From Bacillota bacterium (GTDB taxonomy: Bacteria > Bacillota > Clostridia > Lachnospirales > Lachnospiraceae): a DNA stretch of 64,000 nucleotides. Location of the stretch: positions 62,001 through 126,000 of the forward strand of contig JAEZKU010000024.1 in NCBI GenBank assembly GCA_023436065.1. The letters are read 5' to 3'. Below the pieces are notes generated by a model. It saw only the letters and a program-made list of their open reading frames with translations. It had not been told where the DNA came from and searched no databases. Positions 48,961-57,973 of the stretch are shown here, piece after piece (the first letter of the stretch is position 1; every line of letters starts with the position of its first letter). A program made the translations under genes and the position numbers.

Positions 48961-48991
48961 AGTCTACACCTTTACGTAATGTTAAGGTCAA
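48961..48991 (-). promoter_or_regulatory. MerR-type promoter with 19-bp spacer
   Basis: On the minus strand: TTGACC (48986-48991), spacer of 19 bp, TAGACT (48961-48966). The spacer is a near-perfect palindrome (ACCTTAAC...GTAAAGGT), the hallmark of promoters activated by MerR proteins through DNA distortion. It lies 23 bases upstream of the merR ATG. The rest of 48992-49123 shows no clear terminator for the GH43 operon. Confidence 0.75.
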
Positions 48992-49123
48992 GAGAAAATT
49001 GCATTTTGAGTGTAAAATGCAAAGTTAAATTCTTGATTGCATGGGTAAATTCGTGTTTGATGATTTTAGTCTTGCTTCTTTATTCTTCGAATAAGTATTT
49101 TGAAGGAAGGTTGAAGCTTATGA

Positions 49124-50539
49124 TTAAACTTCCAGTGTAAAGGATGCCAGACTTGCACAACCCTCACCCTGATAGGTAAAATATAATGCCTGAATACCGT
49201 CAGGGATTGCGATGTCCGCTGAATATTCCGTCCATACATTGGTATAATCAACCGGTATGCTGCCGAGAGCCTCGCCGTTCCAGGAGGTCTTCACTAAAAA
49301 TTCTCCCTTACAATATCCTCTTACCTTAATCTTAACTCTTTTGATGCCGTGGCATTCAAAGTATTTAAAGCCTGCAGTAGCAGTATCTTTCATATTTGCG
49401 ATATACCCCTGCTCTTCGTCACCATCCCGGCCATCCTGAGTAATCTTTGGGAAGCGTGCATCCAACCATCCTGAGAGGCCGGTATACATCTCCTTATCCT
49501 TACAGAACAGATTGCAGGCAATGTAAGTGGGATATTCGCCAACTCCCTGTAAGGGTCCTCCATTGAGTCCGCAGGAGGTTATTTCAACCTGAGGGATCTT
49601 TGAGTCCTCCCGGATCTCAATCTTCTCGGCACACCCCTGACGGCAAAAATGCGTGCCGTTTGTTTGTCTGTGATAGAATATATACCACTGGCCGTTGACC
49701 TCCACCATACCACCATGATTATTGCCACCATAGAACATGGGTTGATCAGCAGGCTTATAGGTATCAATATTCAGATCATTATTGCTGACGATCACTCCCT
49801 GATACACAAAATCCTTTGTCGGGCTTTTACTGGTAGCATAACAAAGCTCATGCATCACGATGGAAGAATAAACAAAATAATAGGTATCCCCGGACTTACG
49901 GATGGAGGGTGCTTCAAAGAACTCATGACCTTCATATCCGCTGCCGGCACTGTAGGGTTCACTCGGTGCGATGAATACCGGCTCCTCCAGAATGGTCAAC
50001 ATGTCCGCTGCGAGTACGGTAGCCATCGGACCTTTTCTTGACCGGTCTCCTCTCGCACAGAATCCGGTATAGAGATAGGTAACCTCTCCCTCCGTCAATA
50101 CACCGGGATCAAACTGAGGCTGATCTCCTGCTCTTTCTCCCAGACGGGTTCCATCCTGATAGTGCACATAACCGTAAAATTCATATTTACCTGCGGGTGT
50201 ATCACAGACTGCCACCGATACGATGGATACTTTATCGAGAACATAATACAGATAATACCGCCCATCCGGTCCTTTCGTGACATCTGGTGCGTAGAGGCAC
50301 ATCGCTCCTGACGGATTCAGCGGATCATCCGTCTTACGATAAATCACTCCCTCATACCGCCAGTCACTGAGATTCTCGATCGGTGCTGACCAGCAGACAT
50401 AATCATTTAGGCAAAACACATGGCCGTTAAAACGATCATGTGAACCATAGACATACACTCTGTCATTAAACACATGTGGTTCGCCATCCGGTACATATTC
50501 CCAGGAAGGCAGATATGGATTGAAACCTTGCTTCTTCAC
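49124..50539 (-). CDS. Glycoside hydrolase family 43 protein with C-terminal carbohydrate-binding-like domain
   Basis: 471 residues. Five-bladed propeller (about 1-310) followed by a beta-sandwich of CBM6 type (about 335-471). Family blocks: 'PDGEPHVFNDRVYVYGSHD', 'LYAPDVTKGPDGRYYLYY' (pKa-modulating Asp) and 'HEFFEAPSIRKSGDTYYFVYS' (acid Glu). The residue in the position of the usual base Asp is hard to place by eye. Likely arabinofuranosidase or xylosidase on imported oligosaccharides; no signal peptide. The start is GTG with AAAGGAG 8 bases upstream. Last gene of the seven-gene operon. Confidence 0.92.
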   Translation of the reverse strand: MKKQGFNPYLPSWEYVPDGEPHVFNDRVYVYGSHDRFNGHVFCLNDYVCWSAPIENLSDWRYEGVIYRKTDDPLNPSGAMCLYAPDVTKGPDGRYYLYYVLDKVSIVSVAVCDTPAGKYEFYGYVHYQDGTRLGERAGDQPQFDPGVLTEGEVTYLYTGFCARGDRSRKGPMATVLAADMLTILEEPVFIAPSEPYSAGSGYEGHEFFEAPSIRKSGDTYYFVYSSIVMHELCYATSKSPTKDFVYQGVIVSNNDLNIDTYKPADQPMFYGGNNHGGMVEVNGQWYIFYHRQTNGTHFCRQGCAEKIEIREDSKIPQVEITSCGLNGGPLQGVGEYPTYIACNLFCKDKEMYTGLSGWLDARFPKITQDGRDGDEEQGYIANMKDTATAGFKYFECHGIKRVKIKVRGYCKGEFLVKTSWNGEALGSIPVDYTNVWTEYSADIAIPDGIQALYFTYQGEGCASLASFTLEV

Positions 50540-50604
50540 TTAATAATCTCCTTTATATGTGATCTGTATTCCCATTATAATCTATAATGGAACGGTTGAA
50601 CAGC

Positions 50605-52137
50605 TTACAGTTCGGATTTAGCGAGATCTTCCTTCGATCGCTCGATCAGGAACTTCATAAATTCTGCTTCTTCCTTCTTCTCCTCATATACTCCATTTTC
50701 GGAGAATGTCATACCATATGGAGTCTCCTTGGTATAAGGATCCCAATACGGCATATCAGTTCCATCTGCATCCTTTCCGTTCGGATCGCCGCTTTTGATG
50801 AAATTGCACCAGTAATTACACATCAGACGTGCAAGATCATAATGCTTTCCAGTAAAGGGTCTCCAGCATTTCGCCAGTGTCTCAAAGAAAAACCACAAAT
50901 CGACCGAATGGAAGTTACCCGGCTGATCCCATCCCGGAATACCGGCATCGAAGCGGTAATAATAGCAGTTGTTTTTGTTTTGATACTCCTGGTTCTTCTG
51001 GAACAAAGTTTTCACGGTGCATTCAATCCCGCTTACAGGAGCATAATGCTTGCCCTCTTTCTTCCATGCCTCTTCAAACTTTAAGAATTCCTCAGCATGT
51101 TCACCGAATATTTCTTTCACCTTGCTGCGATACCCCTCTTCTGTTTCTGCATAGATTGTATTCGGAAATTCATCCGTAGTATTGCCCGCCATTAGAGGAA
51201 CCTTTGCATGCTTATTCTCAGAGTACAGCTTGATCGGGTCTCCGACACAGAAGCGTCCGTCAATCACTGTTGCCATTCGATCATTACTTTCGGCGAACTT
51301 GGCATAGCTATCCCGAATATAGAAAGCATCGAGCTTTCTTGCCTCCTCCAGACTCTGAACTCCGATAAATTCGAAAAACTTCTTTCCGAGTTCTTCAGCC
51401 TCAGTAAGAAGCCGCGGTTTGAATATAAAGCGTTCCTTATAAGGATTGCGAATCATTCCGCTCAGTACGATTGCTTTCTGGAAAGAGCCGAAATTCTTCG
51501 GACAGGTCATCTGGGACATTACACTTCCGCCCCCTGCGGATTGTCCTGCAATCGTGATATTCTCCGGATCACCGCCGAAGGCCTGAATATTGCGAATTAC
51601 CCATTGCAGACCTGCCTGCTGATCCAGATTTCCGAAATTCGTTGGAGCATCAGGCTGTTCGGCAGTAAGCTCAGGATGTGCCAGGAAACCAAAGACATTA
51701 AGCCTGTAATTCACTGTTACTACAACGACCCCACGTCTGGCGATTCTCTCTCCGTCAAATTCCATCTCGGAGGGATAACCCCATTGCAGGCCTCCACCAA
51801 AATACCACACCAGGACCGGCTGTTTCTCATCCGGTTTCTTTGCGCTGGTCCAAACATTCAGATACAGACAGTCCTCACCCATTGCAATCTCTGAATCCAC
51901 ATGCCATTCCCGAATATAGATATTATCTCCGATACCCGGTGTATCCTGAACAGAAATCGGTGCAAACCGATACGCATCCTTTACACCTTCCCAGTTAGCA
52001 CAGGGCTGCGGTGCCCGCCATCTGTTTTCACCAACGGGTGGTGCTGCAAAGGGAATTCCTTTAAACGCTGTAATTCTGGGGTCCGCTGCTTCAATTCCTC
52101 GAACCATTCCATTTTCTGTCATTGCTGTTCTGATCAT
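50605..52137 (-). CDS. Carboxylesterase (type B, p-nitrobenzyl esterase-like)
   Basis: 510 residues. Alpha/beta hydrolase: 'FKGIPFAAPPVGENRWRAPQP', 'EDCLYLNVWTS', oxyanion 'WYFGGGLQWG', nucleophile elbow 'GQSAGGGS' (Ser near 199), a Glu/Asp region 'MAGNTTDEFPN' and the catalytic His in 'GNFHSVDLWFFFE'. No signal peptide. In this operon it probably removes acetyl or feruloyl groups from decorated oligosaccharides, which is inferred from context. GGGAGG precedes the ATG; it starts 20 bases after the beta-helix gene. Confidence 0.93.
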   Translation of the reverse strand: MIRTAMTENGMVRGIEAADPRITAFKGIPFAAPPVGENRWRAPQPCANWEGVKDAYRFAPISVQDTPGIGDNIYIREWHVDSEIAMGEDCLYLNVWTSAKKPDEKQPVLVWYFGGGLQWGYPSEMEFDGERIARRGVVVVTVNYRLNVFGFLAHPELTAEQPDAPTNFGNLDQQAGLQWVIRNIQAFGGDPENITIAGQSAGGGSVMSQMTCPKNFGSFQKAIVLSGMIRNPYKERFIFKPRLLTEAEELGKKFFEFIGVQSLEEARKLDAFYIRDSYAKFAESNDRMATVIDGRFCVGDPIKLYSENKHAKVPLMAGNTTDEFPNTIYAETEEGYRSKVKEIFGEHAEEFLKFEEAWKKEGKHYAPVSGIECTVKTLFQKNQEYQNKNNCYYYRFDAGIPGWDQPGNFHSVDLWFFFETLAKCWRPFTGKHYDLARLMCNYWCNFIKSGDPNGKDADGTDMPYWDPYTKETPYGMTFSENGVYEEKKEEAEFMKFLIERSKEDLAKSEL

Positions 52138-52157
52138 ATCAATTCCTCCCTTTCACT

Positions 52158-54116
52158 CTATTGCTTTCTCGGATCGATCCGGTATACCATACCGGGCTTT
52201 AGTTCCGCCATCGGTCCCGGAAGTCGCTTCTCTGCTTTCACGGGTTCACCATAAAAATCATTTGGTACCAAGGAAGCATTGCTTACTTGCTCTATTTCTG
52301 ACGGATCGTAAAGAAACTTGTGCTTCTCCAGCTGTCTCCAATAATCGTGCGGACCTTCCTCTGCTTTGTCCGCCTGAAGGGTATAATTTTCTGTATCCAC
52401 CTTAAGCGTAAACCAACCTTCCTGTCCGGTCAAATCAAAACCATAGAATTCCTTCCAGGCAGGCAGATCCAGACATGCTTCGGGTGCCGGATACATCACT
52501 CTGAGATAACCTCCGTTTTGTTTGACGTATAGATTACCTTCTGCTTCGTTTTTCTCCGTAGGTAATGTGATTGCAGCCTCGCCACATTGATAGAATATAT
52601 TATTGAATAATCTGGCATCTCTGGAGGTACCCCCTCTGAGCAGTCCATGCATACGAAAGGCTACCGGTTTTGCATAATATCCTGAGCCTCTGCAATTACC
52701 GATCAGGTTATTCGCAATATAGAGATGGTCCGTACCTTCCCCATAGATTGCATAGCCGTTCACAGCATCATTTTCCACCAGCTTATACCAACCGGTGGAA
52801 CCGGGCTCCTGCGGTACCTTTGCAGGATCAAACCGTCCTTCGATATTCCAGAAAATATTGTTATCAATCAGGTTGACTCCATCTCTGGTACATTCTATAA
52901 AGATTGCTTCTCGCTGTTCTATTCCATCCAGGAACAGATTCTGGGTAATACGGTTGTTTTCATTGCCGCAATCCAGCCAAAGATGATCTGCACGGTAAGT
53001 CCTCTTAAAAATATTTCTTCTAATCAGACAATTGACGCTGTTATGAGCCTTCAAGCCTCCTGCCTCCCAGGACAGCTCCATCTTCTGCCAGCCGGTTCCT
53101 TCGATCAGATTATCCTCGATCAGATATTGCTCTGCAAATAGGGCTGCGATACCGCAGACGCCGACGTCCCTGATCCGGCAGCCGCGAATGATGCTGAACC
53201 CTATCAATTGATCTTTCTGTGGTTCATGATGCCAGCATTCATTACCGATATCGATGCCGACTGCATTTGACCAGTCAATCTCACAGTCTTCGATGATCCA
53301 ATGATGCCCCCGATAACAGGAGATGGAACCACGCTGCGGTACCGGTGCTCCGGTTGCTGCATGGGCACAGATTAACCCCTTTAACCGTATGTAAGATAAG
53401 AAGGGCACCTCGGGAGCAAAGCACTGTTCCCTGCTGGTAAGCTCGATATGGTGATTGGCGGGATCATCATCTTTCTCCAGACGAAAATGTACTGTTTGAC
53501 CATTCGCTTCTACCCAGTAGGAGCCCTCCTTTTGGGAAAGCTGATTATATAAACTAACCTGCTGTAGTGGCTTTCCATCGCAGAAAACCATTCCCCTTCG
53601 GTTCAAGTAGGTAGTCATATCCGTCTTTTCATATTCTATATATAATCTGTCGTGCAGTATATTCACGGCACAGAAGGGATTATAGCCCTGAAAATCCTCC
53701 GGTTTTAATCTGGTCTGCCAGATACGAATTGTTTCATCCACTTTTCTCTTATTAAAATCAGGAGATACTCTCCAGCCTGTACTTTTCTCAAATTGAACAG
53801 CCTCCACAGAGGCTTTGATTACTGCAGGTCCGTCTCCGTATGCTTCATAGGAGATCATCCGATCAGGCCCTTCTCCTCCTCTTGCAGGCCGGACACATTC
53901 CCGGTATTCACCTCCATGAATCCATATCCTTGTTCCCGGTGTGGCAATTGCTGCCGCTGCATTAATCGTTCGATATGGTTTATCCCGGCTTCCGTCATTC
54001 TCATCCGATGCAGCAGGATGCTTACAGTCTACATGTAACTCTCGCTCGTAATTTTGTTCTTTTTCCCAGAATACAAATTCTTTTCCGTCCGGTAGGTATG
54101 CTGTCCTGTCCATCAT
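52158..54116 (-). CDS. Right-handed parallel beta-helix protein, probable glycan-active enzyme
   Basis: 652 residues. 'VDCKHPAASDENDGSRDKPYRTINAAAAIATPGTRIWIHGGEYRECVRP' is the common entry to pectate-lyase-like beta-helix enzymes; many short repeats follow ('IIEDCEIDWSNAVGIDIGNE', 'IIRGCRIRDVGVCGIAAL', 'LIEDNLIEGTGW', 'LIRRNIFKRTYRADHLWLDCGNENNRI', 'LYIANNLIGNC'). Enzymes of this fold include polysaccharide lyases and glycosidases such as GH141 (alpha-L-fucosidase/xylanase); I cannot decide the family. No signal peptide. The tandem ATG at 54116 with GGAGG 8 bases upstream is chosen; the longer frame to 54173 runs through the intercistronic hairpin. Confidence 0.8.
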   Translation of the reverse strand: MMDRTAYLPDGKEFVFWEKEQNYERELHVDCKHPAASDENDGSRDKPYRTINAAAAIATPGTRIWIHGGEYRECVRPARGGEGPDRMISYEAYGDGPAVIKASVEAVQFEKSTGWRVSPDFNKRKVDETIRIWQTRLKPEDFQGYNPFCAVNILHDRLYIEYEKTDMTTYLNRRGMVFCDGKPLQQVSLYNQLSQKEGSYWVEANGQTVHFRLEKDDDPANHHIELTSREQCFAPEVPFLSYIRLKGLICAHAATGAPVPQRGSISCYRGHHWIIEDCEIDWSNAVGIDIGNECWHHEPQKDQLIGFSIIRGCRIRDVGVCGIAALFAEQYLIEDNLIEGTGWQKMELSWEAGGLKAHNSVNCLIRRNIFKRTYRADHLWLDCGNENNRITQNLFLDGIEQREAIFIECTRDGVNLIDNNIFWNIEGRFDPAKVPQEPGSTGWYKLVENDAVNGYAIYGEGTDHLYIANNLIGNCRGSGYYAKPVAFRMHGLLRGGTSRDARLFNNIFYQCGEAAITLPTEKNEAEGNLYVKQNGGYLRVMYPAPEACLDLPAWKEFYGFDLTGQEGWFTLKVDTENYTLQADKAEEGPHDYWRQLEKHKFLYDPSEIEQVSNASLVPNDFYGEPVKAEKRLPGPMAELKPGMVYRIDPRKQ

Positions 54117-54138
54117 CTTTCCATCCTCCGTTAAGGAA

Positions 54139-54179
54139 GAGGACTTGCCGGGAACCTTTTCGCTCCCGGACAAGCCCTC
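54139..54179 (-). other. Intercistronic hairpin after the binding-protein gene
   Basis: GAGG.CTTG.CGGGA and complement (TCCCGG.CAAG..CTC) with a 10-base loop, no U-run. It lies between the solute-binding protein and the beta-helix gene, where such stems often protect the abundant binding-protein mRNA from 3' decay. Confidence 0.6.
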
Positions 54180-54224
54180 CCCACTGTCAATTGTTTATAC
54201 GCAACTTATTCATTCAATTATAAC

Positions 54225-56003
54225 TTATTTTACTGCGTTCTTAGCATCTAACTCGATCTGATATTTATCTCTGTCGAACTTCACAAGATCCTGGAAGCCA
54301 AGACCATCCATCTGCTTGCTCATTTCATCCCATAAAGCGTCGAATTCAGCCTGATCCTTTGCAAAGATCATTCTCCAGGAGTAATCATTTAAGGTTTCAC
54401 TACACTGGCTTCTGATTACTGCGATATCATTGGTATCGCTCGGAAGAGATACACTTGCATTCGGGCTAATTACCAGAACATTGTTATTCTTCATGTATTC
54501 AGCCGGTTCAGCTGCACCGAACTTAGCCTGCCATTCCTTCTTCATATCAGTTAAAGTAGCTGCCTTATAGGTGCTCCAATACTGGGAGTTATAGGGTTCT
54601 CCGGTATTCGGATTGGTACTGATAGAGTGAACCATCCACTGATTAATTGCATTGAAACCATCCTTGTAGCCTGCACCGCCCCATTCTTCAGGAACCGGAA
54701 CATTATCCATTAAAGCATTATCATTCATAATAGTAAACTTGCCATCTGCTCCAACAGTATAGTTAAATCCTTCAATACCAGAATGCTGGAATTCCAAGCT
54801 TTCAGGACTTGCATACCAATCAAGGAAATCCATAATTCTCTGATACTTTGCATCATCTACCTGAGAACCAACACCCCAGACACGACCGCTACCGAAGTAG
54901 AAATCAGCATCTGTATAGTACTTCTGGTCCTTAACTGGAACAAAGATAAATGCTGTGCCATCCTTTAATCTGTCCTGTGTATTCCAGAAACCTACCTGCC
55001 AGCTATACCACATCAGATATACCTGACCTGCTGACATCTTAGCACATGCTGCATTCCAATCCTGTGTGCCGGAATCCGGATCAACTAAACCTCTCAGATT
55101 AGCCTTGTTCAGGAAATTAAGGATCTTATAATAAGAAGCTGATTTATCTGTTACAGTGGTAAAGGTTCCATCGGGTCTTAAGATATTGGAACCTTTTATC
55201 TTCTCACCATACCAGGTGGTAAGCTGTACAACATTGGCAATACCCAGCATGCCGTCTCCACCGTCCCAATCAGGCCAGAGAGAGAAAGGATATGCAGGAT
55301 CTCCATCCTTATTGGTCGGATGCGCCTTCTTCATTGCCTCAAGAGCATCAAGTAATCCGTCCAGATCCTGGATCTCGGGCTCTCCAATCTCCTTATATAA
55401 ATCCCAACGAAGCAGCGGGCTGGAATAGATTACATCCTGTGAATAGGAGGTCGGAGAAGTATTGGTCATCTCGGTAGGGATACCATAGATGATACCTGCT
55501 TCATTATTGGGCAGGCTCTTATTCAATACGTCGATCTGCTCTTTATACTGCATAAGATTTGGATAATTTACGATTTCTGCACTGATGTCCTTGATCAAAC
55601 CATTCTGTACACAATCCTTGAAATCAATACTCTCAAGGAGTACGATATCACCAAGATTACCGGAGCTTGCACGAGTTTGATAAATTGCCTCTCCGGCTAC
55701 CTGAGGAGCTATGATATTAAGCTCGATATTAAATCTGTCCTTTACTACCTTCGCAAACCATCCCGTCTGCACGCCCTGATAGTTAGCAGCCACATCGTAG
55801 ATATCGAAGGTCATGGGTTCCGAATAATCCTTAGCAGTACCTGCGTCCGTGGAATCAGCTGCTTTTGTAGGCTCTGTTGTCTGGGTGTTGCTTCCTGCTG
55901 TATCTTTCTTTTCGCCTGTGTCAGCTTTACCTGCGCAACCGGCCAATGCAGTTACTACCATTACAACAACCAATGTTGTAGCCAATAGTCTTTTTAACTT
56001 CAT
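54225..56003 (-). CDS. ABC transporter extracellular sugar-binding lipoprotein (LplA type)
   Basis: 592 residues. Lipoprotein signal MKLKRLLATTLVVVMVVTALAGC with acylated Cys23, then a Thr/Asp/Lys-rich linker (about 24-62) and a large type-1 solute-binding domain ('YSEPMTFDIYDVAANYQGVQTGWFAKVVKDRFNIELNIIAP', 'DLDGLLDALEAMKKAHPTNKDGDPAYPF'). Long binding proteins of this kind go with LplB/LplC permeases that import oligosaccharides derived from plant polysaccharides. The ATPase is not encoded here; such systems use a shared MsmK-type ATPase. Confidence 0.94.
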   Translation of the reverse strand: MKLKRLLATTLVVVMVVTALAGCAGKADTGEKKDTAGSNTQTTEPTKAADSTDAGTAKDYSEPMTFDIYDVAANYQGVQTGWFAKVVKDRFNIELNIIAPQVAGEAIYQTRASSGNLGDIVLLESIDFKDCVQNGLIKDISAEIVNYPNLMQYKEQIDVLNKSLPNNEAGIIYGIPTEMTNTSPTSYSQDVIYSSPLLRWDLYKEIGEPEIQDLDGLLDALEAMKKAHPTNKDGDPAYPFSLWPDWDGGDGMLGIANVVQLTTWYGEKIKGSNILRPDGTFTTVTDKSASYYKILNFLNKANLRGLVDPDSGTQDWNAACAKMSAGQVYLMWYSWQVGFWNTQDRLKDGTAFIFVPVKDQKYYTDADFYFGSGRVWGVGSQVDDAKYQRIMDFLDWYASPESLEFQHSGIEGFNYTVGADGKFTIMNDNALMDNVPVPEEWGGAGYKDGFNAINQWMVHSISTNPNTGEPYNSQYWSTYKAATLTDMKKEWQAKFGAAEPAEYMKNNNVLVISPNASVSLPSDTNDIAVIRSQCSETLNDYSWRMIFAKDQAEFDALWDEMSKQMDGLGFQDLVKFDRDKYQIELDAKNAVK

Positions 56004-56067
56004 TGTTAATCCTCCCTTTCATTAATTAAATGTTAATATAATTTACAATGAATTTCTTCATTGTTCA

Positions 56068-57000
56068 TTATCCCTTTACGGCACCGATCATAATTCCCTT
56101 GACAAAGAACCTTTGGAAGATCGGGTAAATCAAAATAATAGGCGTCACTACAACGATAGTAACTGTCATACGGATTGAAGTTGCTGTCTGGGCACTGGCA
56201 AGGCTTGCAGCCAAATTTACAGAGGATGTGCTACTATTCACCAATGCCTTCAGTGAACTTGCCTGATTAATATATTGATATAAGGTAAACTGAAGGGTAT
56301 AGAGCTTACTGTCTGTAACTAAAAGCAGGGTATCCTGGAATGCGTTCCATTGTGCAACAGCTGCAAATATTGCTATGGTTGCCAGGATGGGCTTAATAAC
56401 CGGAATCATGATACGGAAGAATATCTTTAAGGTTCCAGCCCCATCTATCTCTGCGGCATCCTGCAGTTCCTTGGGAACGGCTTCCACAAAGGTCTTGCAC
56501 AGAACGATATAAAAAGGAGTTACTGCCACCGGGAAGATATACCCCCAAAAGTTATTGGTAAGGTGTAAATTTCTCATGGTAAGATACCAGGGGATGATAC
56601 CTGCATTAAAGTACATTGTCGCTACGACAAAACGATACCATAACTTACGCTTCCACAAGCTCTCTCTGGTAAACATATATCCCAGAAAGGCTGCGATGAT
56701 TACTGTCAATGCCGTTCCTATGACTGTTCTTGCAACTGAAACTCTCATAGCCTGGAACAAATCCGGAATTTTTAATACACTGATATAGTTACTGATGTGA
56801 AAGCCCTTAATCCAGAATACGACTTTTCCTCTTTCACTCAGATTATTGGCACTGAGTGTATTGATAAAAATATAGTAGAACGGGTAAACGCATACAAAAG
56901 CAAATAAGGAATAGACCAAATAGGTTACAACGCTTATGACTTTATCGCCGACGCTTGTTTTCATCTTATGTCTTTTGACATTCATATTATTAGGACTCAT
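56068..57000 (-). CDS. Carbohydrate ABC transporter permease (LplC/YtcP type)
   Basis: 310 residues, six helices. 'LFAFVCVYPFYYIFINTLSA' in helix 1 and the EAA loop 'EAVPKELQDAAEIDGAGTLKIFFRIMIPVIKPILATIAIFAAVAQWNAFQDTLLLV' that contacts the ATPase. It ends in the usual 'PIFQRFFVKGIMIGAVKG'. It lies 34 bases after the LplB-type gene. Confidence 0.95.
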   Translation of the reverse strand: MSPNNMNVKRHKMKTSVGDKVISVVTYLVYSLFAFVCVYPFYYIFINTLSANNLSERGKVVFWIKGFHISNYISVLKIPDLFQAMRVSVARTVIGTALTVIIAAFLGYMFTRESLWKRKLWYRFVVATMYFNAGIIPWYLTMRNLHLTNNFWGYIFPVAVTPFYIVLCKTFVEAVPKELQDAAEIDGAGTLKIFFRIMIPVIKPILATIAIFAAVAQWNAFQDTLLLVTDSKLYTLQFTLYQYINQASSLKALVNSSTSSVNLAASLASAQTATSIRMTVTIVVVTPIILIYPIFQRFFVKGIMIGAVKG

Positions 57001-57034
57001 TACTAATCCCTCCTGACTTATTCAACAATCCCAA

Positions 57035-57955
57035 TTAGATAAATCCCTCTCCTCTGATCGCCTTGGAAACATTATTCGTGACACATAACAGTATGATGCT
57101 GACCACACTCTTGAAAATACTGATCGCAGTGGAAAGAGAATAACCTCCGCCACTCATGGCTGTGTTGTACACGTACAGATCCAAAACCTGTATCGTTTCC
57201 TTGTTAAATGCATTTTGGAAAACATAAAACTGTTCCATACCATTGGAAAGAAAGTTTGCGAGATTTAACATTACCAATACAAAATAAGTCGGCAGAAGGC
57301 TGGGAAGTGTAATATGCCAGATGATTCGCATTCTGGAAGCACCATCTACCTTTGCGGCCTCATTCATCTGTTCATCGATACCGGCGATCGCAGCTATGTA
57401 CATAATCGCTGCCCATCCGGCATTCTTCCAGGTAAGCCACAACCACATCTTAAACCAGATATGATCGGAGTTTTGCAGAAACTGTTGCGGGGTATCAATG
57501 ATACCCAGATCCATCAATACTGAGTTTACAACACCGGTACTGTTAAAAACACAAAACGCAATGGAATAAACCAATACCCAGCTGATAAAGTTCGGCAGCG
57601 TGGTAACTGTCTGAACGAATTTCTTGAAGGGCTTGCATTTTATCTCATTCAAAAATACAGCAAAGACCATAGGGAACCAGGAAAACAGAAGGCTCAGACC
57701 ACTGATACCAAAGGTATTGAGCAGTACCTGAAGCAATTGTTTTACCTTTACGCTATTCCCAAGCATGGATTTGAACCACTTCAGTCCTACAAACTTATCC
57801 ATAGTGAGGGGGAACGGAGGTTTATAATCAAAAAACGCATATACCCATCCGTACAACGGATAATAAGAGAACACCGCTACCAAGATCAGGAATGGCACGA
57901 TATAGGCAAATTCCTTCATCGCTCTTGCTTTTTTTCTGTTTGTTAAGAAATTCAT
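57035..57955 (-). CDS. Carbohydrate ABC transporter permease (LplB/YteP type)
   Basis: 306 residues, six helices. 'FAYIVPFLILVAVFSYYPLYGWVYAFFDYKP' is the typical start of LplB proteins, and the EAA loop is 'NEAAKVDGASRMRIIWHITLPSLLPTYFVLVMLNLANFLSNGMEQFY'. Partner of the LplC-type permease downstream. AGGAGGTATATAAA precedes the ATG, 18 bases after the GH51 stop. Confidence 0.95.
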   Translation of the reverse strand: MNFLTNRKKARAMKEFAYIVPFLILVAVFSYYPLYGWVYAFFDYKPPFPLTMDKFVGLKWFKSMLGNSVKVKQLLQVLLNTFGISGLSLLFSWFPMVFAVFLNEIKCKPFKKFVQTVTTLPNFISWVLVYSIAFCVFNSTGVVNSVLMDLGIIDTPQQFLQNSDHIWFKMWLWLTWKNAGWAAIMYIAAIAGIDEQMNEAAKVDGASRMRIIWHITLPSLLPTYFVLVMLNLANFLSNGMEQFYVFQNAFNKETIQVLDLYVYNTAMSGGGYSLSTAISIFKSVVSIILLCVTNNVSKAIRGEGFI

Positions 57956-57973
57956 TTTATATACCTCCTTACA

